Under the pieces are notes generated by a model, which worked only from the letters and a program-made list of their open reading frames with translations, did no database searches and was not told the DNA's origin. From Jacaranda mimosifolia (Eukaryota > Streptophyta > Magnoliopsida > Lamiales > Bignoniaceae): a DNA stretch of 64,000 bases. Within the stretch, counting starts at the first letter, position 1; each line of letters starts with the position of its first letter. Positions 23,114 through 36,058 of the stretch are shown piece after piece. The position numbers were made by a program, and so were the translations under genes. The stretch is taken from the NCBI GenBank assembly GCA_018894105.1, contig CM032123.1, forward strand, positions 4,217,001 through 4,281,000, read 5' to 3'.

Positions 23114-24417
23114 GTTTGTTCACATTTTGTTGCAACAATTTTCATCTCTCGAAACACCTCTAAATAAATATGTATTTTTTCTCATGCTATTACTAAAATA
23201 ATATATATATATATATACACTTTTTAAATTCTTCCCCCCAAAACCCCATTTTATTCCCCTAAGTTTAAAGAGGAACCATATGTGTGTGTGTGTGTGTCTA
23301 TATATACATATATATAAATTATTACGATTATACTTTTACAAAAAGAAAACAAGCATTATAATTATGCATATACATAAACAATTCATATAAAAAATTTAAT
23401 TTCATCCAAATAATTCAATAAAAACTTGATTGATGTGATATTAATTTACAATAAATTTTGTTTCCTTTCAAAATACTTTCAAATTTATTATTTTCCCTAA
23501 AAATAATCTCAAACAACATTCTAAAATAATATCAAACAAACATCACACTCCTCAAATTTAGTACCAAATATAAATTTTTTGTCAAATTAAATCCGCCAAA
23601 CTATCCAAAGTATAAATAAATAATTTTTTCTTTTTTTTTCCCATTAAAATACTAGCATATAGGCACAAAATAATGGGGCTACAAATTAATTAATTAGAAT
23701 AGGTAGATATAACGTATAAATACGTATAATTAATTTGTAAGCACAGTTGGTGGGGACACGTGGCCTGTGTCGGAGAAGACAATACCGACGGCAGATAAAG
23801 TAACCAGTTGGTACAGGTGGGACCCACTGTCGGCTTCCCGTTATGGGTTTCATCTGTAACGCCTTTGCTTTCCTGATTTCCCGCCACACTGTTTAGATCA
23901 ATTTACTGAAATAGCCTTTTAAACCACATACCTTTGAGTTTCCTTTTCTTTTTTCTTTTTTCTTTTTTTTCCCTTTTCATTTTCCTAAGAAAAAAAATTT
24001 ATGTAACTTACGAAAATAGCCTTTTAATCTTTATTTATATTTTAAATTAATGTTTGTTCTGGAGATGTCTATCTCAGGATAATTAGTCTGAAAAATCAAT
24101 ATGAATTGGATTTCTATTGATCGTAACATTTATGAATTTGAATATGTCCAAATTTATTATTAATAGAATGCTTGACTTTGTGAAGTGTATCCCATCAGCA
24201 ATTATAGTGAAAGATTTTATTTTTATAAAAAGATATCTTAAATGATAAAAAGGATAATAGTTGATATAAAAAATTTGAAAGAAACGAAAAAAAAGCATTA
24301 AAAAATAATTTTTAAATGTAAAAATGCTAAAGAAGGGAACATTTGACGAAAAATATCATATAATCAGGCAAAGTTCATTTTCTTATAAGAATTTGAAAAC
24401 AATTAGAGAAATGATTT
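23114..24417. other. intergenic; short GC-rich segment with a G-box
   Basis: Mostly AT-rich with a (GT)n run near 23281-23298. A GC-richer piece (about 23735-23890) contains GACACGTGGCC, a G-box core, but no convincing exon. Confidence 0.4.
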
Positions 24418-25130
24418 AGAGGGTATTTGGCTAATTTTATTTAAAATGTCTCGTAAGCTCTTATATAAGATGCTAGATTTTTTTGAAAAATAAGTTTTTA
24501 AAGTATTTGGATAAAATAAAATTTTTAGAGTTCAAAAGATATTAGTAATGATAATTTTGTAATTAATATGATTAAAATTAAGAGAATTTGTTGAGATCTT
24601 AAAAATAAGTTAATAACTTCTTATTTTTTAAAAAGTAGCTTATAAGCTTCTGACATTTTATTTTAGAAGCTTATAAGCTATATTTTAAAAAATAAAGTGC
24701 GAATATTTGTTAAAGAAATGCGGATGAATCCAAATTTTCAAACAAGTGAATCTGAACGAATTAACAATAACTAAATGATTTATGCTAAGTAACTTTGACA
24801 ATATACGGCTAATAAATAATATTTTAAATTTTATATTTGACAAAATTGATCATTATCTCCAAACATTTTACATTACCAAGAAAATATAAATTTGCTATAT
24901 GTAACTACAAAATTTGATGCATATGCAAAAGAGTACCCTATTGATGATATTGACGACTTTCACTTTTGTAGAAGTGCTTTTAAACAATCATTTCTTTGCC
25001 AAAGGGCGAAAACGGCAATTAAATATTCCGCCGAAGGGCTATTCGGTCATATAAACCACTCTCAAGGACACCATACCCCGGCAAGTCAAACGGTCAACTA
25101 TCATATATTGGATGATTGACAAGACAACCC
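24418..25130. repeat. degenerate Harbinger-like MITE and flank
   Basis: The left end GAGGGTATTTGGCTAA after TTA matches the terminus of the MITE at 10566-10806; the right end near 24715 is worn. The 75-codon frame 24892-25119 has no recognised motif. Confidence 0.4.
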
Positions 25131-25450
25131 ACTACGTGGCACTTTTTTACTCGTCAGTTTCACATCTCCGGGATTTACACCGCTCGCACACAATAGTTGA
25201 AGTTAAAATAAAATAAACTAAAATAAAATAAAAAACAGCAAGAAAAAACACACACACAGAGTCACTCTCGTCTCTTTCTCTATCTCCAAGCTGTGTTTTC
25301 TCTGTCCACAAGAATCCCAAAATTTCCCCCAATTTCCAGCACCCTTTACCCAGAAGACCCCATTTTTGGATTCACCAATGAAGTATCTTTCAATCAGGCC
25401 CAATTTCGCAGTCTAAGGCCCCAGAATTTATTTCATTTTCTTGGGTTTTG

Positions 25451-27443
25451 ATGGAAATGCAGGGAGGAGCAGCAGTGGCGAGCAATGGCGGATTTTCTTC
25501 ACAGTCTCCGCAGTTTCATAGCTGCGGCGATAGCAGCGAAGAGGAGCTCTCCGTTCTGCCCCGCCACACCAAGGTTGTGGTGACCGGCAACAACCGCACT
25601 AAGTCTGTGCTGGTGGGGCTTAAGGGCGTTGTCAAGAAAGCTGTTGGCCTCGGTGGATGGCATTGGCTGGTAATTTTATTGCAGAAAAGTTCAATTGTGG
25701 TTTATGAAAGCAATGCATGGGAGTTGTGGCTTGTTTCGCATGTGATTGTGTGTTTTCTGTGTGTTTATGGTGAAAGAATTCTGTGTTCTTTTGAATCTTT
25801 TAAGGTTCATATGGTCAAAATTTAACGTTTTGGATATAATTTTAGCTGAATTATCTTTGCAATGGAGCTCAAATTTTGTTATTGGTATTTACGAGTGGAA
25901 TTTTGTTGCTTTTTTACTGCAATTTATGAACTTTTTTCTGCACAATAATTTAATCATGGAAGTTTGGTGGCGACCCTGTTATAATTCTTAGTTTTCTTCG
26001 GCTAAATATTCCTTTCTGTTGAGTTATTGTAGAAAATTTCTGTAGGGAATAATCCAAAGTGACTTTGGGTGATTGCTCCATTCCCGGGTTCAGCTGAACT
26101 ATTATTAGTCTTTTATGTAACCTGCTTTTAATTTATTGAAGACTGCTTGCTACGATCGACGCATTAGTTGGAATTGTCTGTATTTTTATGTGATTTAAGG
26201 TGACTCCAGTGGACTAATTCTATGTTCATTGATAACTGTTTAAGCAAAATGTATTTATCTACTTAATTAAATTTATCATCTTATTTAGGCAAAGAAAAGA
26301 AAAAGAACATGTTGAAAAAGATAAGACAAGATCCTGTTGCTTGAAAGATGTTTTTGATACAAGGTTGTCTGATACACAGGTTCTCACAAACGGGATCGAG
26401 GTAAAGCTACAAAGGAATGCTTTAAGTGTCATTGAAGCTCCCACCGGGAATGAAGAAGATGGCGATGGCGACCTTGATTTTGAGAAAGTGCAGTGGAACA
26501 GCTCTAATATGGGTGAGTTCAAGTTCATCTTTGATAGCATTTTATAATTCCATTTCTTGATTCAATAACTAAATGAGATTCTCTTTCTGCAAAACCAATG
26601 GATGAAGTAATAATTCTACATCGGATTCTTCACAGTCCTTTTCCACCATTCTATCGTCTCTTTTTCCACCCATTTCAACAAGTTTTGGTATTCATAACTT
26701 TATACTTTTTCCTTTTTGTCCTGGTCCACCATGTAATCTGATTGTATTGTGTATTGCAAATTTCTTAGCATTCGATGATGCTCAAAAGCTGCATCGATCA
26801 AGGCATCGTATGCACAGGTCATTTGGGCCGTCTAACAAGAGCCTTACCCAGTCTCTCTCTTGCGACATACCGTCGAAAGATTCTATTTCCACAGAAAAGG
26901 GGTCGGCGGTGAGAAAGCTTTTACTTTTTCTTTCTTCTTTCTCTTTAAAGAACATAAAGTCATAGGTTAATTTTGTTATTACTTTTTTCAACAACAAAAC
27001 CATTTAGCTTATGAGTTACGACATGAATAAATTAATTAGTACCCCTTGCACAGAAGGTTGACCTCAGCAAACTTGAGATGGCTGCCTTATGGAGATATTT
27101 GCTGCACTTTAACCTTGTGAGTGGTTTTGAATGACGAAGAAAGATAATTTAATCTAATGTTTCATGAGGGCTTAGCGGCTTTTCTAGTATCTTGTCCTAA
27201 TCCTATTCATTGGTGCCTAGGTTGATGCCACTCCTAACCCTTCTAAAGAGCAACTTATCGATGTTGTCCAGAGGCATTTTGTCTCACAGGTAAGCAAGTT
27301 TTTGCGTTACATAGATTTCCAGCCAAGATGTGCATTTGCTGATTGAATTACCGTTTTCTCGGTTTGTGTAGCAATTGGATGAGTCGCAGGTCATTTCCGG
27401 CTTTGTGCAGGCTGCAAAGAGATTGAAGACAGTTTGCAAATGA
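25451..27443 (+). CDS. AFR: AFR/SAP30-like subunit of a Sin3-histone deacetylase complex
   Basis: Six exons, 231 residues: 25451-25669, 26380-26512, 26769-26908, 27054-27116, 27221-27289, 27372-27443; all junctions are GT-AG and in phase. The N-terminal part (LSVLPRHTKVVVTGNNRTKS, KKAVGLGGWHWLVLTNGIEV) and the C-terminal SAP30-type Sin3-binding segment (DLSKLEMAALWRYLLHFNL, EQLIDVVQRHFVSQQLDESQ, VISGFVQAAKRLK, residues about 166-228) match plant SAP30 FUNCTION-RELATED proteins. In Arabidopsis these adapt histone deacetylase to chromatin, including the flowering gene FT. The exon 4 acceptor could be 27053 or 27056, a one-codon difference. The upstream region 25130-25450 has ACGTGGC and a CT-rich leader but no clear TATA box. 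Confidence 0.9.
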
Positions 27444-28639
27444 TGTTAGAGAGATTTTATGATCTCTTTGCATTTGGTTTCCGACAATAACAAGTTGTGA
27501 CATCTGAACCCCCCCCCTCCCCCCCAACCCCAAATGAATGTATATGTTTCCTAGGCGACTATCGGTATATATGTAACTATGTATATATGTGTCAAAACCA
27601 GTTGACTGTCTGAATCCTAAGAGGCCATCTTGGCAGGAAACCTTTGGTTGAATGTTTTGCTAACCGGGGGGGGGGGGGGGGGATTTCTTGAAAATATTGT
27701 ATAGCCCTATATAATGAATGCTTCATGATCATTCAACCTGGCTAAAGAATTTGATGCATATTTTGTGCTGCAATGTTTATATGAGAAGCTGTCTCTTTGA
27801 CTATGAGGATATGCGCATTTTGTTCATGTTGCCATTATTATTAGAAAACAACTATGTCATTGATCATTGATCATATTGGCCGCTTGGATTTTTGTAAGGG
27901 CAAAAGACCTAACCCGTAGGTGGTAAGATTCTGCCTGAAAACCTTGTGCTACTTTGTTGCAATAACATGAAAAAAGGCTAAGTGTGAGTCAAATGATTAG
28001 TTGCTTAGAGCATCCTATGTTGGATTCCATTGCATTTTCTATCACATTGGTGCATTTTTTTGTCTTCATTTTGCCAGCCCTTCAGCAAATGGCCTCTTTA
28101 GACTTAGCAATGGAGCCACGTGGGTGGTTGACGAGAGCAAGGGCCCCTCTCCTCAATTTTGTGAAAATCTTAGAATAATATACAAATTTCACGAAATTTA
28201 CAATTTTATCATCCTCAAGCAATAAAATTATTTTTTATTTAGTTGAAAGTATATATTTTTTCGAAACCTTACCTCCATGCCTATTTATACGCTCCTTTTC
28301 CATCATGTCACTCCAAGAAATTCAAACACCAATTATAACAAGGCAACATTAATTATTTTTGGCTATAGCACGCGACCACTTGTATTATCACTATTTATTT
28401 AGCTTTCCAAGTGCAAACTTCAAGGCGTGATTAGCTGACTCCATCCCATCCCCCACCAAAAAGAAAAAAAAAAATGAAAAAAAAGGGAAAGAAAGAAACA
28501 AACAGATAAGAGAAGAAAAGAAAAAGCCCCCTTTGAAGGGGTAATAAAAAAAGAGAAAAAAGGGGTTGGTTTTAGTTGTGGAATTTAGTGCATAATATAT
28601 CCTTGTTTTTCAACGTATTCTTTATTTTGAAATGATTTA
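27444..28639. other. 3' flank of AFR gene and intergenic space
   Basis: Contains a C-rich run (27509-27526) and a 17-base G run (27666-27682), probably in or just past the AFR 3'UTR. No further gene; purine-rich A/G tract near 28455-28565. Confidence 0.5.
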
Positions 28640-28964
28640 GTGCCGGTTTGGTTTTGTTTTTAAAACACATTTTCAGTTTTTCCCGAAAATAAAAATAAAA
28701 AATTATTAACTTCTTTTTTATTTTTATAAATATTTTTATTTTTAATAATTTTTTTAAATACACTCTTACACTCTCTTTTTATTTTCTCTTACTCTTATTT
28801 GCATAACTTTTAATATAAAAACATAATATTTAAATATATCTCATTTTCAATCTTAAATAATATTTTATTTTTAAATTTATACTTATAATTAACTTTTCAC
28901 TATTTCTTTTCACTAGAAAATAAAAATATCTAAAAAGATAAAAGTCATAAAACCAAGTGGGCTC
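28640..28964. mobile_element. PIF/Harbinger-like MITE just upstream of the proline-rich gene
   Basis: Ends GTGCCGGTTTGGTTTTGTTTT and the complement of AAAACCAAGTGGGCTC, each flanked by TTA (28637-28639 and 28965-28967). Length 325 bp, AT-rich interior. The right TTA forms part of the putative TATA box of the next gene. Confidence 0.65.
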
Positions 28965-28965
28965 T

Positions 28966-28972
28966 TATAAAT
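28966..28972 (+). promoter_or_regulatory. putative TATA box of the proline-rich gene
   Basis: TATAAAT lies 50 bp upstream of the start codon at 29022, giving a leader of about 25 bases if transcription starts 30 bp downstream. It overlaps the target-site duplication at the MITE's right end. Confidence 0.5.
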
Positions 28973-29021
28973 TTGTCTCGTACCATAATGTTTCTCCCCA
29001 CAGACAATAATTTGGTTCAAT

Positions 29022-29327
29022 ATGGCAAACATAGCCACTTTGCTTTTCTTCGTTTTTGTGGTTACTACACTATTGCAGGCAAAATCTTATCAATTGTCTG
29101 CAAATAATTTTCAACCACCACCATCTCCTCATAATCACCACGGCCACCACCGGTTTCTGTCGCCGCCTTGTATGTACAAGCTAAGGTCGCCGCCGCCGCC
29201 GCCGCCGCGGCCCAAAGCATTGCTTAGACCATCTCCGCCACCGCCTGCTTGGTTCTACTTCTACTCTCCTCCGCCTCCTAGTCCGCCGCAAGCATTTCCA
29301 GCATCTGCCTCCAAACCCCAAGATTAG
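29022..29327 (+). CDS. short secreted proline-rich (extensin-like) protein
   Basis: Single exon, 101 residues. Residues 1-21 (MANIATLLFFVFVVTTLLQA) are a classic signal peptide. The mature part has a His/Pro stretch (PPPSPHNHHGHHRF), runs SPPPPPPRP and SPPPP, aromatic WFYFYSPPPP and a polar end. SPPPP repeats are sites of hydroxyproline O-glycosylation in extensins, so a cell-wall location is likely. It is much shorter than true extensins, has few Tyr cross-link motifs and no LRR part, and may instead be the precursor of a small secreted peptide; no known peptide motif is seen. Confidence 0.65.
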   Translation: MANIATLLFFVFVVTTLLQAKSYQLSANNFQPPPSPHNHHGHHRFLSPPCMYKLRSPPPPPPRPKALLRPSPPPPAWFYFYSPPPPSPPQAFPASASKPQD

Positions 29328-29439
29328 TTTGTGAACTGAGGTTGTCTTATTTGATGGGATGCCGTTTTGGATTTTAATAGGGACTTGTCCTAACCTGTCC
29401 AACTGCGCTGCTTGTATGAAAATACTCTTTTGCCCTCAA

Positions 29440-29880
29440 GTAAAAGTTTTGATAATGTTTGGTTAAGTTTTTTGTGTGATTTTATTACATATTTTGGAAG
29501 AATGAATATTGACAGTGATATTGGAGAATGTGGAAGTTGTATCAGATAATATAATGAATTTATGGTTATATTTTGAAAATAGTTATAAATTAGTTTTGGA
29601 GAATTTTGGTATATTTATTTGTACTTTTAGGAGGATTTTTTTTTATTATAACAATCAAATCAATACTTTTTAATTGGATTTTGGGGGTGAAAGTGAAATT
29701 AAATAATTTTTTTATTATTAAAATAATAATAATAATAATAATATGTATGTATTGAAAAATAGGGAAATTTTGAAGATAATGAAAGATATGAGGGAGTATT
29801 TTATTTTTTTTAAAAAATATTTTAGAGGGAAAATGAGTGTATGATTATGTTTCGTCAAAATAATTTTGTTCTCTTTGTTT
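29440..29880. mobile_element. degenerate MITE of the ATGTTTGGTTA family
   Basis: Left end AATGTTTGGTTAAGTTTT; the interior (GTTTTGGAGAATTTTGGTAT, CAATCAAATCAATACTTTT, an AAT run) aligns with the intact MITE at 33607-34039. The right end near TTCGTCAAAATAATTTTG is worn. Confidence 0.55.
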
Positions 29881-30300
29881 GCCTTCTCTGTTTACTTTCA
29901 TTGCTGTTAAGTGTTAAAATTGTGGGGTACGTCTCATCAGGACTATATTTATTCTCGTATTGGCCACTGGACAATTGAAAGAACGACATTATTTTTATAT
30001 TTATATTGAGAAAAAAATTCATTCTCTGTTAAATTCTCGTATTAATATATAAACTTGAATGGATTATGAAATTTTAGGTTACATAAAGCCATTTCTTTTG
30101 TTATGTTAATATCACAAAGGATGTATAATATAAAGATTTTTGTCATAGTCAATACTAATTGAATCTTGGGTTACTAAAATTTTGAGGATTGGATTGGATT
30201 GGTTGTATTTTTATTTTTAAAAAAAATTAATATTACGACTTGATGCCTTAATCCATCGCTTTGGGGACATCCGACAAAATTAGAACGATACGGATATTTG

Positions 30301-30858
30301 GGGTTGTTAATGGATCGAATTTTAAATATTTGAATTCGAACTTTAATAATTTTTTATCAAATTAATATCTTATATCTAATATTAATAAAGATTTTAAAAT
30401 AAAATTTATATATTATATTGATCTAATATCTATATTAATGTCTATATTATGTTATTAATATTGAGTCTTTAACCTAAAAAATAAGAGCGATACTGATAAA
30501 ATGTCAAATATAATAATATATAATAGTTCATTTATGTATTAATATAATGTGAAATATATATTTAATATTCAAATATTTAACTTTTGGACTAATATATAAT
30601 AAAAAATTATTAAAAATTCAAAATATGATATAAATTTACTTTATAAATATAATATTTTTATACAATTCAAAATAAAAAAAAATTATTAAATCGGGTCGGA
30701 TTTGTTTATCAGATTTCATATATTCATTTGATCCATATAATTTATTGACTAACAAAGATCTTATAGGATATCGAGTTGGATTCAAATATAAATTTTGATA
30801 ATCGAATTCGAATTCAAATATAATTGATTAGATGCAAATGCGACCGTTGATGGCTCTA
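30301..30858. repeat. AT-rich repeat, copy 1 (possible hAT MITE)
   Basis: Ends GGGTTGTTAATGGATCGAAT and the complement of GCGACCGTTGATGGCTCTA form weak inverted repeats. The interior (AATAATTTTTTATCAAATTA, GATACTGATAAAATGTCAAA) is repeated in direct orientation at 31683-32198. Confidence 0.55.
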
Positions 30859-30934
30859 GGAGAGATTTAAAAACTAAATCCATAGTAATAACTGAATTGG
30901 CTTACCTTCGTGGTCTCTAATCTTTAGTAGTAAC

Positions 30935-31467
30935 CAGTGATTAAAAAACCGGACTAGACGGCCGGTTCGATCGGGAACCGGCCAAGGTTCCGGTCCGGTT
31001 TGATACATAAAACTGGTTGGTTGAAAAACCGGTGCAAATCGGTTCAACCGGTGAACCGATTTTTCAAAAAAATTGGTTTTTAGTTTTTTTTTTAAAATAA
31101 AAATTTTAAATTAATTAAATAAATATTTTTTATTTATATTTGAAACTTTTATATCATTTGAATTAGTATTTATTTTTTTGCAAGTTGTAATGGATTCTGT
31201 AACGATAGTTTCTAGCAAGGCTTATTTTATGAATTGATATTTTAAATTGACGTATGAATATTATTATGGAGTAGAGTTTGGAAATTTTTTTATGATATTA
31301 GGCAATTTTTATTTTTTTCTCTTTACATATATATATTTACATTTTTTATATTTTTAATATATTTATATAATATTAAATATAATTATGACGTCATACCGGT
31401 CGAACCGGTCGAACCAGTAACCAGTAAGGCCACCGGTTCGATCACCGGTCCGATTTCTCAAACATTG
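30935..31467. mobile_element. hAT MITE with perfect 8-bp target duplication
   Basis: Inverted ends CAGTGATTAAAAAACCGGAC and the complement of GTCCGATTTCTCAAACATTG. GTAGTAAC occurs immediately on both sides (30927-30934 and 31468-31475). Length 533 bp. The sub-terminal regions are packed with CCGG/GGTTCGA/AACCGG motifs, many of them CpG sites, in otherwise AT-rich DNA. Confidence 0.92.
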
Positions 31468-31682
31468 GTAGTAACTGAATTGGACTTAACATAAACATGT
31501 CAGCCCAAGTCTATATATATCCCATGCACTAACCAAAATAAAGTTGAATTTTAATGCGAATTCGATATTACTTTTAGAATTTTTATTCGATTAAAAAGTT
31601 TGATGAATTAAATCCGATTATATATATCCATAATCCGAAATAAGTTGACTGAATATGGAATTAAGCAATCCAATCAGTTAAA

Positions 31683-32198
31683 GATCCGAATTCGAACTTT
31701 AATAATTTTTTATTAAATTAATACTCTTATATATAATATTAATAAAGATTTTAAAATAAAATCTACATATTGTATTGACCTAATAGTCTATATTATGCTA
31801 TTAATATTGAGTCTTTATCTAAAAAATAAGAGGGATACTGATAAAATGTCAAATATACTAATGTATAATAGTTCATCTATATATTAATATAATAATATAA
31901 TGTGAAATATAGGTTTAGTATTCAAATATTTAACTTTTAAATTAATGTATAATAAAAAATTGTTAAAAATTCAAATATAACGTAAATTTACTTTATAAAT
32001 CAATATTTTTATATAATCCAAAAGAGGGGGGAAAATAAGAAAAAATATTAAATCAGGTCTTTTTTTTTAATATCAAAATTTGGATATCAGTTGGATTTGA
32101 ATATGATATTGACTAACAAAAATTCTATTTGATGTTGGGTCGGATTCGAATTCAGATATGATTGATTCGATCCAAATTCAAAATGTTGACAGTCCTAA
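31683..32198. repeat. AT-rich repeat, copy 2
   Basis: Direct-orientation relative of 30301-30858, from CCGAATTCGAACTTTAATA to the TTGACAGTCCTAA end. The left terminus is less clear than in copy 1. Confidence 0.55.
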
Positions 32199-33606
32199 CC
32201 AAAATTATTGGGTGAGCAATCCTACGTATGTTTCTTTCGTCTTTTTTTTTTTTAAATATAAATTTCTCTATAGTATTTTTTCAGTAAAAATCAAAAACAA
32301 AAATAATTTTTTTTATTTTTTTCAAAATACTCATAATATAAATATATATATATATATATAAAATAATCAAATACCCTTCTCTTACCATTCCCCAAATAAT
32401 CATTGGATATGTATATATACATATATATCATCCCATATTACAAAATACATATGTAATAACAATATAAAATTATATCTTCATCTCTCCAAAATAAATCAAA
32501 TATACTATTTTAATCAAAACCTGTCTCTAATTAATCTCTAAAATAAAAATGACATTCTCCAAAATATTTTTCCAAAATATTCAAAAAACCAAACATTTCC
32601 CAAATCATTCTGCTATAAGTTAATGATCATGCTGCGTTAAATAATTAAGAAAATGATTTACTTCAAGCAATTGTATAAGTGCATTGTCCTTATTGTAGTG
32701 AAAATGAAATTCCTTGGTTCATCTTAATGATGCTTCCTTGTTTTCATTTTTCATTTTCCTTAATAAAACAATCCACATTTCATTGTATTAATATCAATTA
32801 ACAATAAATCTACAATCAACTGATATAATAGTACCTCAACTAAATATATTTTGACGAGAAAATATCAATAAGATAAAAAGATATAGAGAAAAAGTCTCGA
32901 GACAAAATATCATTTGATCAGAAAATAATCTAATATCAATGTTACAAACTTTTAGAATCTTTGCAATTTTTGTAAATTTTAAGGATGTTTATACGTTAAT
33001 TTACTGCAGAGAATATTACATAACCAAAATAGTTTTGTAGTTCGAATGAATGTGACAAGAATTTAATTTTGAAGTATTTTATAAAATCAAATGAGTTTCA
33101 TTGTATCCTCAAATTGGCTAGAATGTCGGCAAACTTTAATATATATATATATATATATTTAAAAATGCAAATTTTTTATCAATTAAAAGGCATGCTTAAA
33201 ATCAAAATAATATCAAACTTTTCAAATATTGAGAGAATAAAGAGAGGAGGCAAACACCCAAGTGAGGAAATGGGGTTGGTAGACATCCCATAATGTGTGA
33301 TAGTCATGGCCCAAAGAATCCAACAACCTAAGTGTGATTCCACTTCCCATTTGGTTGGGGATTCTTTAATTCCCTCCTAAGTTGTGTGTATGAATTACTT
33401 GTTCCAACACATATATACATACAAGTAATAGTGTCTTATTCTATGTCATATTCATTCCCTTCATTTTTCAGGGGGTCTAGCTAGGGAATCCTTGCCCAGC
33501 ATCACTTACTTGAAATTCCCCATTGATATGGGTGACGTGTTCTTTTCATTGGGATTTTGTGAAAATCACAAGACTTAATTAAATTTGGATGGATTAAAAT
33601 GACTAA
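32199..33606. other. intergenic, AT-rich
   Basis: Several (TA)n runs (about 32341-32361, 33139-33160). Short frames here are low-complexity. No gene seen. Confidence 0.5.
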
Positions 33607-34039
33607 GGTAATGTTTGGTTATAAATAGTATGTTTTGTATTATGTGTTTTGAGATAATGAGTTTTGGGAGTGGAATTGGGTAATGTGATGAATGTTTGTT
33701 TATGTTTTGGGAATAGTTAGAAAATTATTTTGGAGAGTTTTGATATGCTTGTTTATGTTTTGGGAAGAAACAATTTTTGCTGTAGCGGTCAAATCAATAT
33801 TTTTTTTATTGAATTTTTGGGTGAAAATGAAATTGAATAATTTTTTTTATAGTAAACATAATAATAATATATTTATATATGATATGTATATGATATATAT
33901 GTATATATGGGAAAATTTTGGGGATATTTGAGGATAGAAGAGGGTGTTTTGGAAATTTTAATTTGTCATTTTGAAGGAAATATATATATATATATATTTG
34001 GTTATATTTTGTTTTGCCAAAATGTAACCAAACATAGCC
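33607..34039. mobile_element. Tourist/PIF-Harbinger MITE
   Basis: Inverted ends GGTAATGTTTGGTTATAAAT and the complement of TTTTGCCAAAATGTAACCAAACATAGCC, flanked by TAA on both sides (33604-33606 and 34040-34042). Length 433 bp. Same family as 49293-49616 (opposite orientation) and 29440-29880. Confidence 0.8.
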
Positions 34040-35653
34040 TAAGTTTTTGTGGTATGTGGTGTATTTGGAATTTTTTTTTTATTTATTCCCACATATATAC
34101 ACATATGAGGTTATTTCAGTTTAAACTCCAAATTTCATACATATAAGTGTGAGAGATATGTCACTCGATCAATTGATCAATGCTAATTATAGTCAGATTT
34201 TTGTCGTTGTGGTGTATTTGAATTTTTTTTTTTATTTCACGCATATACACATTTGGAATGTTCAGATCTAAATTTTGAATTTTATATATACAGATGTGAG
34301 GATGAAAGTACTTAATTAATTGATCGATACTAATTGTCCAATTTTCGCTCATATTTTTTCTTTTATAAATGTGCCTTTGAAGCCAAAGGTGCCAGCATGT
34401 GTTTGTGATTTGTGAAGGCAAAGGTGAAGTTCGGCGAAGTGTTTTGAGAGTTGAACTCATGCTATGTTGATCATTCATACTCCCCTCTGCTTAATTTGGA
34501 CATCGTATTCAATGAATAAATGAAGTTTTAAATGACCTATCAAAAAAAAAAATTGAATATTTTTATTATTTTATCTTAAAAATAGTAGTTGTGGTCATTA
34601 CATTAAATGAGATAATACTTCTAGAAAAAAATTATTATCTTAATAAATGAGATTTTATAAGTAGGCGCCAGGAGGAAAAAAAAAAAAAAAGGAAATACGA
34701 ATAACTTATTTGGGTTAGAGAAAGTATTATTAAATAAATAGAAAATTATAGTTTTTTTATGATCAAAACCGCCTCAAGAACTATGTAGATGTGGTCTGGC
34801 ATAGTGTCTGAAAGATATCTTATGAGATATTCCTAAGATATCTAATGAAATTTTAGAAAGTAGACTTTGTAAGTTCTAAAAGCAAGTATTAAAATATTAT
34901 AAGCTCCTTATAATATTAGAAGATAACAATAAGAAGATTCTACTACGTTTCTATTACCTTAACAATTTTTTTTTAATTTAATTAATCCCATAAATTAAGA
35001 AATTATCATTGTTCAACATCTTATAAATTCCACAATCTTATTTTATTCACTTAAAAAATTTATTTTTAAAATAAAATTTAGCATCTTATAAAATGTCAAG
35101 TAATAAGGGTGCCAGCACTATTTGTAGTCAAGACGAAACACATTGCCAAACTCGCCTTAAAATATCGGACTTTACAGTTCAAGAGAAAAGATAACAATTG
35201 CTGATCAATCAATCGAATAACATCATTCTTATAGTTCATTATTTCTAGACTGTAATTTTATTTTTTTCCTACTCATATTTTCAAAATCATTGCTTTATGT
35301 ATACAAAAATATTATACCACGCGGACTAATTATCTTACAAATTCTCCATATTTGGCTATTTCACGCAACTCAAATTCTTTGAGTGAACCTTTAACTACCA
35401 TTATCATTCTATGAGTATATGGTGCCTAATAAATATTCCAGAATTTTCCTTTATCATGGTATCTCTAATCTGGCTTTGAGATCAATTCCCATGAAATCAT
35501 ATTCTTGTTGGACAATAGACTTTGGATAAAAAGAGGAAATAAAAAGTTAACAAGGACAAAAACAGGCATATCAGTTGACTTTTTAAACTTAGGCAAAGGA
35601 TACAAACAGCCTAATCAATAGAAATTGAACATGTAATCGAGTCTCGTTCTCGT
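34040..35653. other. intergenic with tandem-like and MITE-like segments
   Basis: The block ACGCATATACACA...TGATCGATAC near 34220-34335 resembles that at 34085-34190 (both contain CACATATACACAT or similar and end in TTGATCAAT/TTGATCGAT), a local duplication of about 140 bp. A degenerate Harbinger-like MITE lies near 34780-35115. No gene. Confidence 0.45.
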
Positions 35654-36058
35654 TACAAAGAAAAAAATAAGTTAGTAACAAAATAACAAGTGACAATATA
35701 GAGTTGTCACTAATTATATATATATTAGGTGATAAAAATTTTTATTTTGTCACCTTAATAATTTTTATAAATTAAATAATGACAATAATAGTATTTAAAT
35801 TGTCACAATCGACAATTAATGATACCTCTCTGGTTGACAATTTAGTGATAAAAAAAAACTTATCAGAAATTATAGTGGCAATTTTTATTATCACTAGATG
35901 TCGACCAATGAGCCATATTGTGAAAAAAACAAAAGTTATTTTTACCTAAAAGTATCAGTAATAACAAAATAAAAGCTATTGTCATTTAATATATATTATT
36001 AATAATAATTTTTATATTATCACTTATTATTTTGTCACTAGTATAATATTTTTTTGTA
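35654..36058. mobile_element. MITE with GTGAC-type inverted ends
   Basis: Left end TACAAAGAAAAAAATAAG then TTAGTAACAAAATAACAAGTGACA; right end, in complement, TACAAAAAAATATTATACT then AGTGACAAAATAATAAGTGATA. Inverted ends of about 45 bp. The interior repeats the motif TTGTCAC/GTGACAA several times. Target duplication not resolved. Confidence 0.65.
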
